DNA from: Alcanivorax sp. | GTDB lineage: Bacteria; Pseudomonadota; Gammaproteobacteria; Pseudomonadales; Alcanivoracaceae | Reading direction: 5' to 3' | Assembly (NCBI GenBank): GCA_022565695.1 | Contig: JAIUME010000004.1 | Location: 124,001 to 188,000 of the forward strand | DNA length: 64,000 nucleotides | Shown here: positions 35,282 through 44,184 of the stretch, piece by piece | Position numbering within the stretch: the first letter of the stretch is position 1 | Layout of the letters: every line of letters starts with the position of its first letter | The notes under the pieces: generated by a model | Databases searched by the model: none | What the model was told of the DNA's origin: nothing | Seen by the model: only the letters and a program-made list of their open reading frames with translations | Program-made: the position numbers and the translations under genes

Positions 35282-36322
35282 CTATCTGGACGGATAGGGC
35301 GCTTCGCTGCCCGACGGTGCGCCGCCCGAGATTGTCCTGTCTGAGACTGTCCTGTCCGAGACTGTCCTGCCCGAGACTGCCCCGCCCTGACGGTAGCGCG
35401 CCGGGCTGGTGCGGGTGATCTTGCGAAACAGCCGGGAGAAGTAATAGGGGTCGTCATAGCCCAGCTGCCGGGCAATTTCCGCCACCGGCAAATCACTTAC
35501 CTCCAGTAAATAGCAGGCCCGCTCGATCTTGCGGTGCAGGAACGCCTGCATCGGCGTCTGGCCCGTGAGCGCGCGATAGCGGCGGATGAACTGGTAGGTG
35601 GATGTCTGTCCTGCAGCGCCGGCCAGTTCCGCAAGGGACGGGCGCTGGCCGAGTTGCGCGGCCATCAGGTGATGCACCGCTGCCAGATCCAGTGTGTGCT
35701 GATGGGCCGCAGGACGCTCCAGCAGCAGCGCGGCGTAGCTCAGCAGGCCCCGGCACAGGTCTGCCGCATGCAGAAAGGCGGTCAGCCGATAGCCGCCCCG
35801 GGCGATGGCCAGCAGCGCCCGGAAATCACTGACCAGCCGCTCGTGAAGCCCCACCCGGCAACTGCCCTGAATGCCCGGCTCCTGGACGTAAGCGAGTGTG
35901 TCTGCCCCGATGCGGGCCTGTCCCGTTGCGTGTTCGGTCACCTGGGCAAACAGCGCTGGCACCTGGGCGCCACTCAGATGCACCCAGTACAGGCTCCACG
36001 GCTGCCGGTTATCCGCACCATAGGTGTGGGCCCGGCCTGCGGGGAGCAGCAGCAGATCGCCCGCCGCAACGGGCTGCTGCACCGATTCACCCGCCTCGTC
36101 CTCCAGCATCAGCCAGCCGGCACCGGCGACGCAATAAATCACCAGATGATCTTCCGGGCGGGCGCGTGCCATGCGATGCCCCCGGGCCTCGGGATAGTAG
36201 CCGAAGGCCCGTGGATAACAGCCAGAGGACAGGTCATGCGCGGCAAGCGCGCTAGTCAGCTCATGGGGCAGCAAGACCCGGTCGCCGCTCTCCGGTAGCG
36301 GCCAGTTCGAGGTGTGCGGCAT
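35282..36322 (-). CDS. mmsR: AraC-family regulator of valine catabolism (MmsR-like)
   Basis: 346-residue AraC/XylS regulator, divergent from mmsA as in Pseudomonas where MmsR activates mmsAB. The N-terminal cupin-like sensor (about 40-160; GDLLLLPAGRAHTYG) and C-terminal double helix-turn-helix (about 215-310; LGYDDPYYFSRLFRKITRTSP) are typical. I use the ATG at 36322 (MPHTSNW), since upstream extensions have weaker start signals. After the DNA-binding domain there is an unusual 30-residue tail of repeated SDRTV/SGRTV pentapeptides encoded by a 15-bp tandem repeat. Confidence 0.82.
   Translation of the reverse strand: MPHTSNWPLPESGDRVLLPHELTSALAAHDLSSGCYPRAFGYYPEARGHRMARARPEDHLVIYCVAGAGWLMLEDEAGESVQQPVAAGDLLLLPAGRAHTYGADNRQPWSLYWVHLSGAQVPALFAQVTEHATGQARIGADTLAYVQEPGIQGSCRVGLHERLVSDFRALLAIARGGYRLTAFLHAADLCRGLLSYAALLLERPAAHQHTLDLAAVHHLMAAQLGQRPSLAELAGAAGQTSTYQFIRRYRALTGQTPMQAFLHRKIERACYLLEVSDLPVAEIARQLGYDDPYYFSRLFRKITRTSPARYRQGGAVSGRTVSDRTVSDRTISGGAPSGSEAPYPSR
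35326..35385 (-). repeat. Four 15-bp tandem units in the mmsR C-terminal tail
   Basis: Units ccgagattgtcctgt, ctgagactgtcctgt, ccgagactgtcctgc and ccgagactgccccgc are contiguous and in frame, encoding the repeated SDRTV-type pentapeptide. Confidence 0.92.
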
Positions 36323-36358
36323 GCAATAAAGTCCAGCTGTTGCAAGGAATGCCATCTT

Positions 36359-36376
36359 ACACCGGGGCCCGGGTGT
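36359..36376. promoter_or_regulatory. Candidate regulator site between mmsR and mmsA
   Basis: acaccggggcccgggtgt is an almost perfect palindrome (arms ACACC/GGTGT, core GGGCCC) in the only divergent intergenic space of the locus. Confidence 0.4.
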
Positions 36377-36426
36377 GCTAAAACAGAGCATCGAGATACT
36401 GTCATCATGCTTTCAAGGAGATACTC

Positions 36427-37920
36427 ATGACCCGTCGCGTTCCCCTGCTGCTGGACGGCGAATTTCGGGACAGTACCAGCCCGGACTGGCTGCCTGTGAC
36501 TGATCCGGCCACCCAGAAGGTGCTCTGGGAAGTGCCCATGACCACCGCCGACGAAATGGAGGCGGCCCTGGCCAGTGCCGCAGAAGCCTTTCTGAGCTGG
36601 CGCGAGGTGGCAGTGTCGGAGCGTGCCCGCGTCATGCTGCGCTATCAGCATCTGCTCAAGGCGCATCATGACGAGTTGGGTGAGCTGGTGTCCCAGGAGA
36701 CAGGCAAGACCTTTGCCGATGCCAAGGGCGACGTCTGGCGTGGCATCGAGGTGGTTGAGCAGGCCGCCAATGTGGCCTCGATGATGATGGGTGAAACCGT
36801 CGAAAACGTCGCACGGGGTGTGGATACGCACTCCTGGATTCAACCCCTGGGCGTCTGCGCCGGCATTACGCCGTTCAACTTTCCGGCCATGATTCCGTTG
36901 TGGATGTTCCCGATGGCCATCGCCTGCGGCAACACCTTCGTGCTCAAGCCCTCGGAGCAGGATCCGATGACGGCAGTGCGGCTGGGGGAGCTGTTTGTGG
37001 AAGCCGGTGCGCCGAAAGGCGTGCTGCAGGTGGTGCATGGTGGCAAGCAGCAGGTGGATACCCTGCTCAATCACGAGACGGTGCGGGCGGTGTCCTTTGT
37101 GGGCTCGGTGCCGGTGGGGCAGCACGTCTATCGCACCGCCACGCACAATCTCAAGCGCGCCCAGTGCTTCGCGGGGGCCAAGAACCACATGGTGATCATG
37201 CCGGATGCCAATCCGCAGCAGGTGGTCAATCAACTGGTCGGCGCGTCTGTCGGTGCAGCGGGGCAGCGTTGCATGGCGATCTCCGTGGCGGTGTTCGTGG
37301 GTAAGGCCGGGGACATGATCCCGGCATTGCGCGACGAATTGGCCAAGGTGCGTCCGGGTGCCTGGAACGACGAGCAGGCGGGTTACGGCCCGCTGATCAG
37401 TCCGCAAGCGAAAGCGCGCGTGTTGGCCATGATTGCCGCCGGTGTGGAAGAAGGCGCCGAGTGTCTGTTGAACGGATCGGACTGCACCGTGCCGGGTCTG
37501 CCGGATGGCAACTGGGTGGGGCCGACGCTGTTCAGCAAGGTCACCACCGATATGCGTATCTATCAGGAAGAGGTGTTCGGTCCGGTACTGTGCTGCATGA
37601 CGGTGGATTCACTGGACGAGGCGATTACCCTGGTGAACAACAATCCGTACGGCAACGGCACGTCCATCTTTACCGCCAGCGGTGCTGCGGCGCGTAAATA
37701 CCAGCATGAAGTCGAAGTCGGGCAGGTGGGGATCAACGTGCCGATTCCGGTGCCGTTGCCGTTCTTTTCTTTTACCGGCTGGAAGGGGTCTTTTTATGGT
37801 GACCTGCATGCCTACGGCAAGCAGGCGGTGCGCTTTTATACCGAAACCAAGACGGTGACCTCGCGCTGGCCGGAAGACGATGGGGTGCAGGAAGCCAACA
37901 TGACGATCAGTTTGAAATGA
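36427..37920 (+). CDS. mmsA: CoA-acylating methylmalonate-semialdehyde dehydrogenase
   Basis: 497 residues; converts (S)-methylmalonate semialdehyde to propionyl-CoA with NAD and CoA, the last step of valine breakdown. The ALDH fold shows [31 protein letters not shown], catalytic C282 in GQRCMAIS and the C-terminal [18 protein letters not shown] strong AAGGAG precedes the ATG. It heads the operon mmsA, acyl-CoA dehydrogenase, mmsB, HIBYL-CoA hydrolase. A 14-bp tandem repeat runs over its stop codon. Confidence 0.95.
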   Translation: MTRRVPLLLDGEFRDSTSPDWLPVTDPATQKVLWEVPMTTADEMEAALASAAEAFLSWREVAVSERARVMLRYQHLLKAHHDELGELVSQETGKTFADAKGDVWRGIEVVEQAANVASMMMGETVENVARGVDTHSWIQPLGVCAGITPFNFPAMIPLWMFPMAIACGNTFVLKPSEQDPMTAVRLGELFVEAGAPKGVLQVVHGGKQQVDTLLNHETVRAVSFVGSVPVGQHVYRTATHNLKRAQCFAGAKNHMVIMPDANPQQVVNQLVGASVGAAGQRCMAISVAVFVGKAGDMIPALRDELAKVRPGAWNDEQAGYGPLISPQAKARVLAMIAAGVEEGAECLLNGSDCTVPGLPDGNWVGPTLFSKVTTDMRIYQEEVFGPVLCCMTVDSLDEAITLVNNNPYGNGTSIFTASGAAARKYQHEVEVGQVGINVPIPVPLPFFSFTGWKGSFYGDLHAYGKQAVRFYTETKTVTSRWPEDDGVQEANMTISLK

Positions 37921-37946
37921 CCAGTTTGAAAAGACCAGCTTGAAAT
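37905..37946 (+). repeat. Three 14-bp tandem units across the mmsA stop
   Basis: gatcagtttgaaat, gaccagtttgaaaa and gaccagcttgaaat. The first is the final mmsA codons; TGA of the stop (37918-37920) spans the first junction and the same TGA recurs after the third unit. Confidence 0.92.
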
Positions 37947-37993
37947 GATCGGCCTGGCTGCAGTGCAGTGTCGGCGAATGAGGAAACGGTGCT

Positions 37994-39133
37994 ATGGATT
38001 TTTCGCTTTCGGAAATGCAGCTGGCTTACCAGGACAGTGCCCGGCAGTTCATGCAGAAGGCGCTGGCCCCCCATGCTGCGGAGTGGGATGCCAACAGTCA
38101 TTTCCCGATAGAGACTTTGCGCGAGGCCGGTCGGTTGGGTCTGATGGGCATTTATACGCCCGAAAGCGAGGGCGGGCTGGGGCTGTCGCGGCTGGATGCC
38201 AGCCTGATCTTTGAAGTGCTGTCCGAGGGCTGCACCTCCACTACGGCGTATATGACGATCCATAACATGGCGACCTGGATGGTGGCCTGTTTCGGTGAAG
38301 AGGCGGTGCGCAGTGAATGGTGTGGTGCGCTGGCAGCAGGGGAAAAGCTCGCCTCCTATTGTTTGACCGAACCGAATGCGGGCTCCGATGCCGCGTCTCT
38401 GAAAACGACAGCACGCCGCGACGGCGACGACTACGTGCTCAACGGGGGCAAGGCGTTCATCTCCGGCGCGGGCAGCACGGACGCACTGGTGTTGATGGCG
38501 CGCACCGGCGGCAGCGGTGCGAAAGGCATTTCCTGCTTCCTGATTCCCGCTGATGCGCCGGGTGTGACCTATGGCCGCAACGAAGACAAGATGGGCTGGA
38601 AGAGCCAACCCACCCGGCAGGTGATGCTGGAGGCGGTGCGCATCCCGGCGCGTTACCGTCTCGGTGAGGAAGGAGCGGGTTTCCGCATTGCCATGCGCGG
38701 CCTCGACGGTGGCCGCATCAATATTGCCAGCTGCTCGCTGGGCACAGCGCGGGCGGCGCTGGATCACTCGCTGGCTTACGTGCATCAGCGACACCAGTTC
38801 GATCAGCCGCTGGCCGCGTTCCAGGCGGTGCAATTCCGCCTGGCCGACATGGCCACCGAGTTGACTGCGGCACAGCAGATGGTGCGCCTGGCAGCCTGGA
38901 AGCTGGACAACGACGCGCCGGACAAGAGCGCGGTCTGCGCCATGGCCAAGCGGTTGGCGACGGATCTGTGTTTCAACGTCTGCAACGAGGCGCTGCAGTT
39001 GCATGGCGGCTACGGCTATATCCGCGAGTATCCGCTGGAGCGTTTCGTGCGCGACACGCGGGTGCATCAGATTCTGGAAGGTACCAACGACATCATGCGC
39101 GTCATCATTGCCCGGCACTTGCTTACGCAGTAG
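37994..39133 (+). CDS. Isobutyryl-CoA dehydrogenase-type acyl-CoA dehydrogenase
   Basis: 379-residue short-chain acyl-CoA dehydrogenase, within the operon for valine breakdown, so most likely oxidises isobutyryl-CoA to methacrylyl-CoA. Motifs: YCLTEPNAGSDAASLKT, GGKAFISGAG, GRINIASCSLG, QLHGGYGYIREYPLERFVRD and HQILEGTNDIMR. The substrate is inferred from context and its ACAD8-like pattern. The ATG has AGGAAA upstream. An enoyl-CoA hydratase for the next step is not in this operon; the downstream ECH-like gene is a hydrolase. Confidence 0.9.
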   Translation: MDFSLSEMQLAYQDSARQFMQKALAPHAAEWDANSHFPIETLREAGRLGLMGIYTPESEGGLGLSRLDASLIFEVLSEGCTSTTAYMTIHNMATWMVACFGEEAVRSEWCGALAAGEKLASYCLTEPNAGSDAASLKTTARRDGDDYVLNGGKAFISGAGSTDALVLMARTGGSGAKGISCFLIPADAPGVTYGRNEDKMGWKSQPTRQVMLEAVRIPARYRLGEEGAGFRIAMRGLDGGRINIASCSLGTARAALDHSLAYVHQRHQFDQPLAAFQAVQFRLADMATELTAAQQMVRLAAWKLDNDAPDKSAVCAMAKRLATDLCFNVCNEALQLHGGYGYIREYPLERFVRDTRVHQILEGTNDIMRVIIARHLLTQ

Positions 39134-39156
39134 TTCGGGTTGATGCAGCAGTTCGG
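39128..39156 (+). repeat. Direct repeat over the acyl-CoA dehydrogenase stop
   Basis: gcagtagttcggg (containing the TAG stop) and gcagcagttcggg recur 17 bp apart, just before mmsB. Confidence 0.8.
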
Positions 39157-39179
39157 GACGCACATCAGGGAGAGCAGAC

Positions 39180-40076
39180 ATGAATATTGCATTTTTCGGC
39201 GTGGGCAACATGGGTGGGCCAATGGCCGCCAATCTGGTCAACGCCGGGCATACGGTACGGGTTTACGATCTGGCGCCGGCGCTGGTCAGGCAGGCGGTGG
39301 AGAAGGGCGCGCAGGCAGGCAACAGCCCCGCCGAGACAGTGGCGGGTGCGGAGGTGGTCATCAGCATGTTGCCTTCCGCCAATGCGGTGAAAGGCCTGTA
39401 TCTGGGCGCGCAGAACCTGCTCGGCAGCATCCCGGCGGAGGCGCTGATCATCGACTGCTCCACGATTGACGCCGCGACCTCGCGGCTGCTGGCCACTGCG
39501 GCCTCAGAGCAGGGGCGCACGGTCATCGATGCACCGGTCTCCGGCGGCGTCGGCGGTGCCAAAGCCGGTACCCTGACGTTTATCTGTGGTGGTGATGAAG
39601 CGTCTGTGGAGCGCGCCCGCCCGATATTGCTGACCATGGGGAAAAACGTGTTTCGTGCCGGCAATCACGGCGCCGGCCAGACCGCCAAGCTGTGCAACAA
39701 CATGCTGCTCGCGGTGCATATGATTGGTACTTGCGAGGCGCTGCAGCTGGGTGCGGACAACGGTCTGGACCCGGCTGTGCTGTCGGAGATCATGCAGGCC
39801 AGCTCAGGTCGCAACTGGTCGCTGGAAGTTTATAATCCGTGGCCTGGCGTCATGGACGGCGTGCCGTCCTCGAACGACTATCAGGGCGGCTTTGCGGTGG
39901 ATCTGATGAACAAGGATCTGACGCTGGCCATGGGCAATGCGATGCAGTCCGGCACACGCACCCCGATGGGCGCCCTGGCGCGCAGCCTGTATGGTTTGCA
40001 TGGTGGGCAAGGCAGAGGGCAGCTGGATTTTGCCAGCATTCTGCAATTGATCGCGGGCGAGCCGCCGAAGCACTGA
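39180..40076 (+). CDS. mmsB: 3-hydroxyisobutyrate dehydrogenase
   Basis: 298 residues; oxidises 3-hydroxyisobutyrate to methylmalonate semialdehyde, feeding MmsA. NAD-binding GVGNMGGPMA (from G7), substrate motif DAPVSGGVGGAKAGTL (about 117-131) and catalytic K170 in GHGAGQTAKLCNNM-type context (GNHGAGQTAK). GGGAGAG lies before the ATG. Third gene of the valine operon. Confidence 0.95.
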   Translation: MNIAFFGVGNMGGPMAANLVNAGHTVRVYDLAPALVRQAVEKGAQAGNSPAETVAGAEVVISMLPSANAVKGLYLGAQNLLGSIPAEALIIDCSTIDAATSRLLATAASEQGRTVIDAPVSGGVGGAKAGTLTFICGGDEASVERARPILLTMGKNVFRAGNHGAGQTAKLCNNMLLAVHMIGTCEALQLGADNGLDPAVLSEIMQASSGRNWSLEVYNPWPGVMDGVPSSNDYQGGFAVDLMNKDLTLAMGNAMQSGTRTPMGALARSLYGLHGGQGRGQLDFASILQLIAGEPPKH

Positions 40077-40092
40077 TCTGTGGGAAATAAAT

Positions 40093-41208
40093 ATGTCTGA
40101 TACAGCCAGCACAACGCCGGTTATTTTCGAAGAACTGTCCTGTGAATCCGGCCAGCGCATCGGCGTGGCACGTCTGAATGCACCGCGTTCGCTCAATGCC
40201 CTGAGCCTGGACATGATCAAGGCACTCTACACACAGCTGCTGCGTTGGTCGGACGATGACGGCATCGCCTGTGTCTGGCTGGAAGGCGAGGGCGAGCGTG
40301 CCTTCTGTGCCGGTGGCGATATCGTGCAGATGTATAACAGCATGACGCCGGTCGGTGAGCGGAATCCGTATATCGAGGATTACTTTGCATCGGAGTATCG
40401 GCTGGATTATCTGATCCACGTGTACCAGAAGCCGCTGATCTGCTGGGGCCATGGTGTGGTCATGGGCGGCGGTATGGGGCTGATGCAGGGCGCATCGCAG
40501 CGGGTCGTGACGGAAAAATCGAAGCTGGCCATGCCGGAAATCACCATCGGTTTGTACCCGGATGTCGGCGGCAGCTTCTTCCTCAATCGCGCGCCTGGTA
40601 AAACCGGTCTGTTTGCGGGGCTCACAGGCATTCATCTCAACGCGGGTGATGCGCTGTTCATGGGGCTGGCGGACGTCTTCATTCACGCCGAACGCAAGGC
40701 CGATGTACTTGCCGGTCTGCAGGATCTGTCGCTCAGCGGCAGCGCGGCGACGGATCATGTCCTGGTCCATCGGTTGCTGCGCGAGATGTCGCCGAATGAG
40801 ACACCAGCATCGCCAGTGCGCGAGCATCTGGATACCATCAACCGGGCCTGTGATGCGGCCACATTGCCGGAAGTGGCCGAGGCGCTGTTGCGGCTCAAGG
40901 ATCAGGATGACTGGCTGCAGCGTGCGGCCTCCACCTTTGAGCGCGGTTGTGCGCAGACGGCCTGGCTGGTGTGGGAGCAATTGCGTCGTGCCCGGCATCT
41001 GTCGCTGGCGGATGTGTTCCGGCTGGAGTGGTGTATGTCGGTGCAGTGCGCCATGCATGCGGATTTCCGGGAAGGGGTGCGGGCGCTGCTGATCGAGAAG
41101 GATGGCTCGCCGAAATTCCGTTATCACAAGACGCCGGATGTCCCGGCAACGTATATTCAGGAGTTCTTCGTGCAGCCGGCACCCACGCATCCGCTGGCTG
41201 ATCTTTGA
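40093..41208 (+). CDS. 3-hydroxyisobutyryl-CoA hydrolase
   Basis: 371-residue member of the crotonase superfamily in its hydrolase branch (ECH_2). GERAFCAGGDIVQMY and the oxyanion region GVVMGGGMGLMQGA, then MPEITIGLYPDVGGSFFLNR are diagnostic, and the extended C-terminal half is typical of HIBCH rather than enoyl-CoA hydratase. It releases free 3-hydroxyisobutyrate for MmsB. It begins 16 bp after mmsB, so it belongs to the same operon. Confidence 0.92.
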   Translation: MSDTASTTPVIFEELSCESGQRIGVARLNAPRSLNALSLDMIKALYTQLLRWSDDDGIACVWLEGEGERAFCAGGDIVQMYNSMTPVGERNPYIEDYFASEYRLDYLIHVYQKPLICWGHGVVMGGGMGLMQGASQRVVTEKSKLAMPEITIGLYPDVGGSFFLNRAPGKTGLFAGLTGIHLNAGDALFMGLADVFIHAERKADVLAGLQDLSLSGSAATDHVLVHRLLREMSPNETPASPVREHLDTINRACDAATLPEVAEALLRLKDQDDWLQRAASTFERGCAQTAWLVWEQLRRARHLSLADVFRLEWCMSVQCAMHADFREGVRALLIEKDGSPKFRYHKTPDVPATYIQEFFVQPAPTHPLADL

Positions 41209-41235
41209 GTACCTGAGCAAATACAGGGACCGGCC

Positions 41236-43095
41236 ATGCGGCGCGTTTTGCGGATACTGCCACTGCTGTTGATAGCGCTCGGCATTGTGGCGGTAGTCAC
41301 GGTCCTGTTTCTGCAACGCAATACCTTTCATGCGTTTTCAGCCCTGCGCGGGCCGACAGAGGCGTCGGTGATCGCGCCGCCACAGCCTGCCGCCTGGCAG
41401 GCGTATGCCCGGGGCGAGACATCACGTCTGGCGCTGTTACTGACCGACGACACGGCGGCCTGGCCGGGGCTGGTCAGTGCCCTGAAGAGCATGGGTGTGC
41501 CGTTCGTGGTGACCGATGATGTGGCCCGCGCCACGCGCCACCATGTGGTGCTGGCCTACCCCATGATTGCCGGCAGCCTGCTCAGTGGCGACGAGCTGCG
41601 AGCGTTGCGCGCCCATGTGGACCGCGGTGGCGTGCTGATTGCCACGCAGGTGCTGGGCGGGGGCATGCAGGATCTGTTCGGTTTCGAATCCGTGACGGAG
41701 AGCCGTAGCCACCATAGCGTCGCGTTCAGCCGCGATGACCCACTCACGGCCTGGCTGGATCACCCGCACGAGCAGACAGTGCTGCTGGGGCATCCGGATG
41801 ATCCGGCATCCTGGCCCGGGACACAGGTCTATCATGGCGCCGAGCAGGTGCTGGCGCGTTTCCAGGACGGAGGCCCGGCGCTGATCACGCGTCAGGCGCC
41901 GGGCGCCGGTACCACCTATGCACTGGGTTTTGATCCCGGATTTTTTATCCTGCGGGCCCAGAACGATCGCAACCAGGAAGCGTATCGCCAGTACGCCAAC
42001 GGTTACGAGCCGTCAGTGGATGTGTGGCTGCGCTGGTTGCACTTTCTGTATCGGCGGCATGAACCGCTGGCAGCGACCTTGAACACGGTACCCGCCGGGC
42101 AGGATCTGTCTGTGGTGGTGACGCTGGATGTGGATTACGCGCATTCGATGCAGAACATGGCGGCCTATCACGCGCTGTTCGATAGCCATGACATCGGCGC
42201 CACTTTTTTTATCCAGACCAAGTATTTCCGCGATTTCCAGGATCAGGGTTTCTTCAATGATGCCTCGCTGTCGTTGCTGCGGGCGTTGTCGGAGGGCGGC
42301 ATGGAAATCGGCAGCCATACGGTCAGCCACACGGACATGTATGCCGAGGTGCCGCTGGGGTCCGGTGAAGAAATGTTCCCCGACTATCAGCCCCGCGTTC
42401 GTCGCAGTGGCGACACCCGGGGCGCCACCGTGCTCGGGGAAATGCGGGTAAGCAAATACCTGCTGGAACACGTTATCGACACAGACGTGGTGTCGTTTCG
42501 CCCCGGTTATCTGGCCACGCCGCCCAGCTTGCCCCAGGCGCTGGCGGCAACGGGGTATCGTTATTCCTCTTCGGTGACGGCGGGCAACGTGACCACTCAC
42601 CTGCCTTACCGGCTCATGTATGACCGCCGCTACAGCGCGCGGACCGACATCTGGGAGTTCCCGATTGCGGTGGAAGACGAGTTTCCGCCGGAGATGGATC
42701 AGCGGCTGGATGAGGCGCTGGCCCTGGCGGAGCAGTTGGCGCGCTACGGCGGCAGTTTCGTGATACTGGTGCATCCGGATGTGCTGGATCACAAGTATCG
42801 CTTTCTGGCGCAGATGATTCCGGCGTTGAAGGGCCGCGCGTGGTTCGGCACCCTGCGAGAGTTCGGCGACTGGTGGCGCGCGCGGGATGCGGTGACGGTG
42901 GACATGCAGCGCGCCGGGCAGCAGGTGCTGATGCGTGTGAATGTGCCGCACGTACTGGATGGCCTGACGCTGACGCTGCCGTCAGGCCTGACCCCCGTGG
43001 CTGGTCTGCCAGTGGGTGCCGTGGTGCGCAACGGGCAGCTGCTGCTGCCCCGGGTGGAGGGTGAGCTGCGTATTCTGCTGGGGCCGGTGGGCTGA
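41236..43095 (+). CDS. Membrane-anchored polysaccharide deacetylase-like protein
   Basis: 619-residue protein with an N-terminal membrane anchor (about 6-28), a periplasmic domain of glutaminase-amidotransferase-like pattern (about 60-235; ALKSMGVPFVVTDD, LRAHVDRGGVLIATQVLGG) and a NodB-type deacetylase domain (about 290-540). Metal ligands expected for the fold are visible: D298/D300 in TLDVDYAHS and H361/H365 in SHTVSHTD, followed by SFRPGYLATPP. It ends in a beta-rich tail. The substrate is unknown. It starts 27 bp after the hydrolase, possibly the same transcript, though the function is unrelated. Confidence 0.78.
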   Translation: MRRVLRILPLLLIALGIVAVVTVLFLQRNTFHAFSALRGPTEASVIAPPQPAAWQAYARGETSRLALLLTDDTAAWPGLVSALKSMGVPFVVTDDVARATRHHVVLAYPMIAGSLLSGDELRALRAHVDRGGVLIATQVLGGGMQDLFGFESVTESRSHHSVAFSRDDPLTAWLDHPHEQTVLLGHPDDPASWPGTQVYHGAEQVLARFQDGGPALITRQAPGAGTTYALGFDPGFFILRAQNDRNQEAYRQYANGYEPSVDVWLRWLHFLYRRHEPLAATLNTVPAGQDLSVVVTLDVDYAHSMQNMAAYHALFDSHDIGATFFIQTKYFRDFQDQGFFNDASLSLLRALSEGGMEIGSHTVSHTDMYAEVPLGSGEEMFPDYQPRVRRSGDTRGATVLGEMRVSKYLLEHVIDTDVVSFRPGYLATPPSLPQALAATGYRYSSSVTAGNVTTHLPYRLMYDRRYSARTDIWEFPIAVEDEFPPEMDQRLDEALALAEQLARYGGSFVILVHPDVLDHKYRFLAQMIPALKGRAWFGTLREFGDWWRARDAVTVDMQRAGQQVLMRVNVPHVLDGLTLTLPSGLTPVAGLPVGAVVRNGQLLLPRVEGELRILLGPVG

Positions 43096-43104
43096 CTGGC
43101 CAAG

Positions 43105-43159
43105 GTGCCTTGTTCAGGCGCCTTGTTTCAGGCCTCTTGTCTCATGCCTCTTGTTTCAG
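43105..43159. repeat. Four 13-14 bp tandem units at a convergent junction
   Basis: gtgccttgttcag, gcgccttgtttcag, gcctcttgtctcat and gcctcttgtttcag are contiguous and cover the minus-strand stop (43142-43144) of the acyltransferase gene. Confidence 0.92.
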
Positions 43160-44029
43160 GGCCGTGATACGCGCGTCCTTGTCTCGCCAGAGCTCGCTGA
43201 TCCATTGGTGCACGTAGCGCCTGAAGGCCGGATCGTTTTCATAGTCACCCTGCCACAGGGCGTCCTGCAGGTCGGTGACCCGGATATCGATGATCACACG
43301 ATCCACGCGGCCGGATAACAGTTGCCAGAAGCCCGGTGGCTTGCCTTCCGGGTAGACCACCGTGACATCCAGCACGGCATCCAGTTGCTCACCCAGTGCC
43401 GCCAGCACAAAGGCGACGCCGCCGGCCTTGGGTTTCAGCAGATGGGTATAGGGGGATTCCTGGCGGGCATGTTTCTCCGGGGTGAATCGGGTGCCTTCCA
43501 GGTAATTGACCACGGTGACCGCGTGCCCCCGGAATTTTTCACAGGCGGCGCGGGTGATGGCCAGATCCTTGCCCTTGAGTTCCGGTTTCTTCGCCAGTAC
43601 CGCTTTCGGGTAGCGTTTCATGAACGGGTAATCCAGTGCCCAGAACGCGAGCCCGAGAAACGGCACCCAGATCAGTTCCTGTTTCAGGAAGAACTTGAAG
43701 TAGGGCGTCTTGCGATTGAACGCCTGCACCAGCGCCGGGATGTCTACCCAGGATTGATGGTTGCTGATGACCAGATAAGAGGTGTCATTGCGCAGCGGGA
43801 CATCGCAGCGAATATCCCAATGGGTGGGGGTCATCAGGGCAAAGATCTTCTTGCACAGCTCGGCCCAGGTTTCCGCGATCCACATGACGCTCCGGGCGCA
43901 GCGGTCTTTCAATGGCTTGCCGGGCAATATCAGCCTGAGCAAGGCAACCAGCATCATCGGGCCGATCAGGATCAGCGTGTTGAGCAGCAGTAGCAGGGTG
44001 GCAGTAATGCCAGTCAGGGCCGGACGCAT
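43142..44029 (-). CDS. PlsC-type acyltransferase (YihG/LCLAT-like)
   Basis: 295-residue membrane acyltransferase. An N-terminal helix (about 10-35) is followed by the PlsC catalytic motif with H91 and D96 (NHQSWVD), EGTRF at 178-182 and the later KPKAGGVAFVL block. It resembles the YihG/lysophosphatidate acyltransferase group that acylates lysophospholipids. The ATG at 44029 has AAGGAG upstream; the frame continues 35 codons further but without family character. It converges with the deacetylase gene and is divergent from the phospholipase. Confidence 0.86.
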   Translation of the reverse strand: MRPALTGITATLLLLLNTLILIGPMMLVALLRLILPGKPLKDRCARSVMWIAETWAELCKKIFALMTPTHWDIRCDVPLRNDTSYLVISNHQSWVDIPALVQAFNRKTPYFKFFLKQELIWVPFLGLAFWALDYPFMKRYPKAVLAKKPELKGKDLAITRAACEKFRGHAVTVVNYLEGTRFTPEKHARQESPYTHLLKPKAGGVAFVLAALGEQLDAVLDVTVVYPEGKPPGFWQLLSGRVDRVIIDIRVTDLQDALWQGDYENDPAFRRYVHQWISELWRDKDARITALKQEA

Positions 44030-44118
44030 GCAGGGTGAACTCCTTTCATCAAAGCGCCACCGATAATACGCAACCCCGCCTGATTTCCCAAATGTCCGAT
44101 GCCGGGCTTTGACGGATT

Positions 44119-44146
44119 TTGCCGCGCTCATCACAGCAACTATGAT
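44119..44146 (+). promoter_or_regulatory. Sigma-70-type promoter of the phospholipase D gene
   Basis: TTGCCG, 16 bases, TATGAT; 38 bp before the start codon. Confidence 0.55.
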
Positions 44147-44184
44147 GGTCTTGGCAGTGCAATCATCGGCTGATCGGAACGAAG

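Noticed and set aside
40093-41208. Enoyl-CoA hydratase for valine breakdown
   Set aside because: The extended C-terminus and motif pattern match the hydrolase (HIBCH) branch, which is also the step needed before mmsB.
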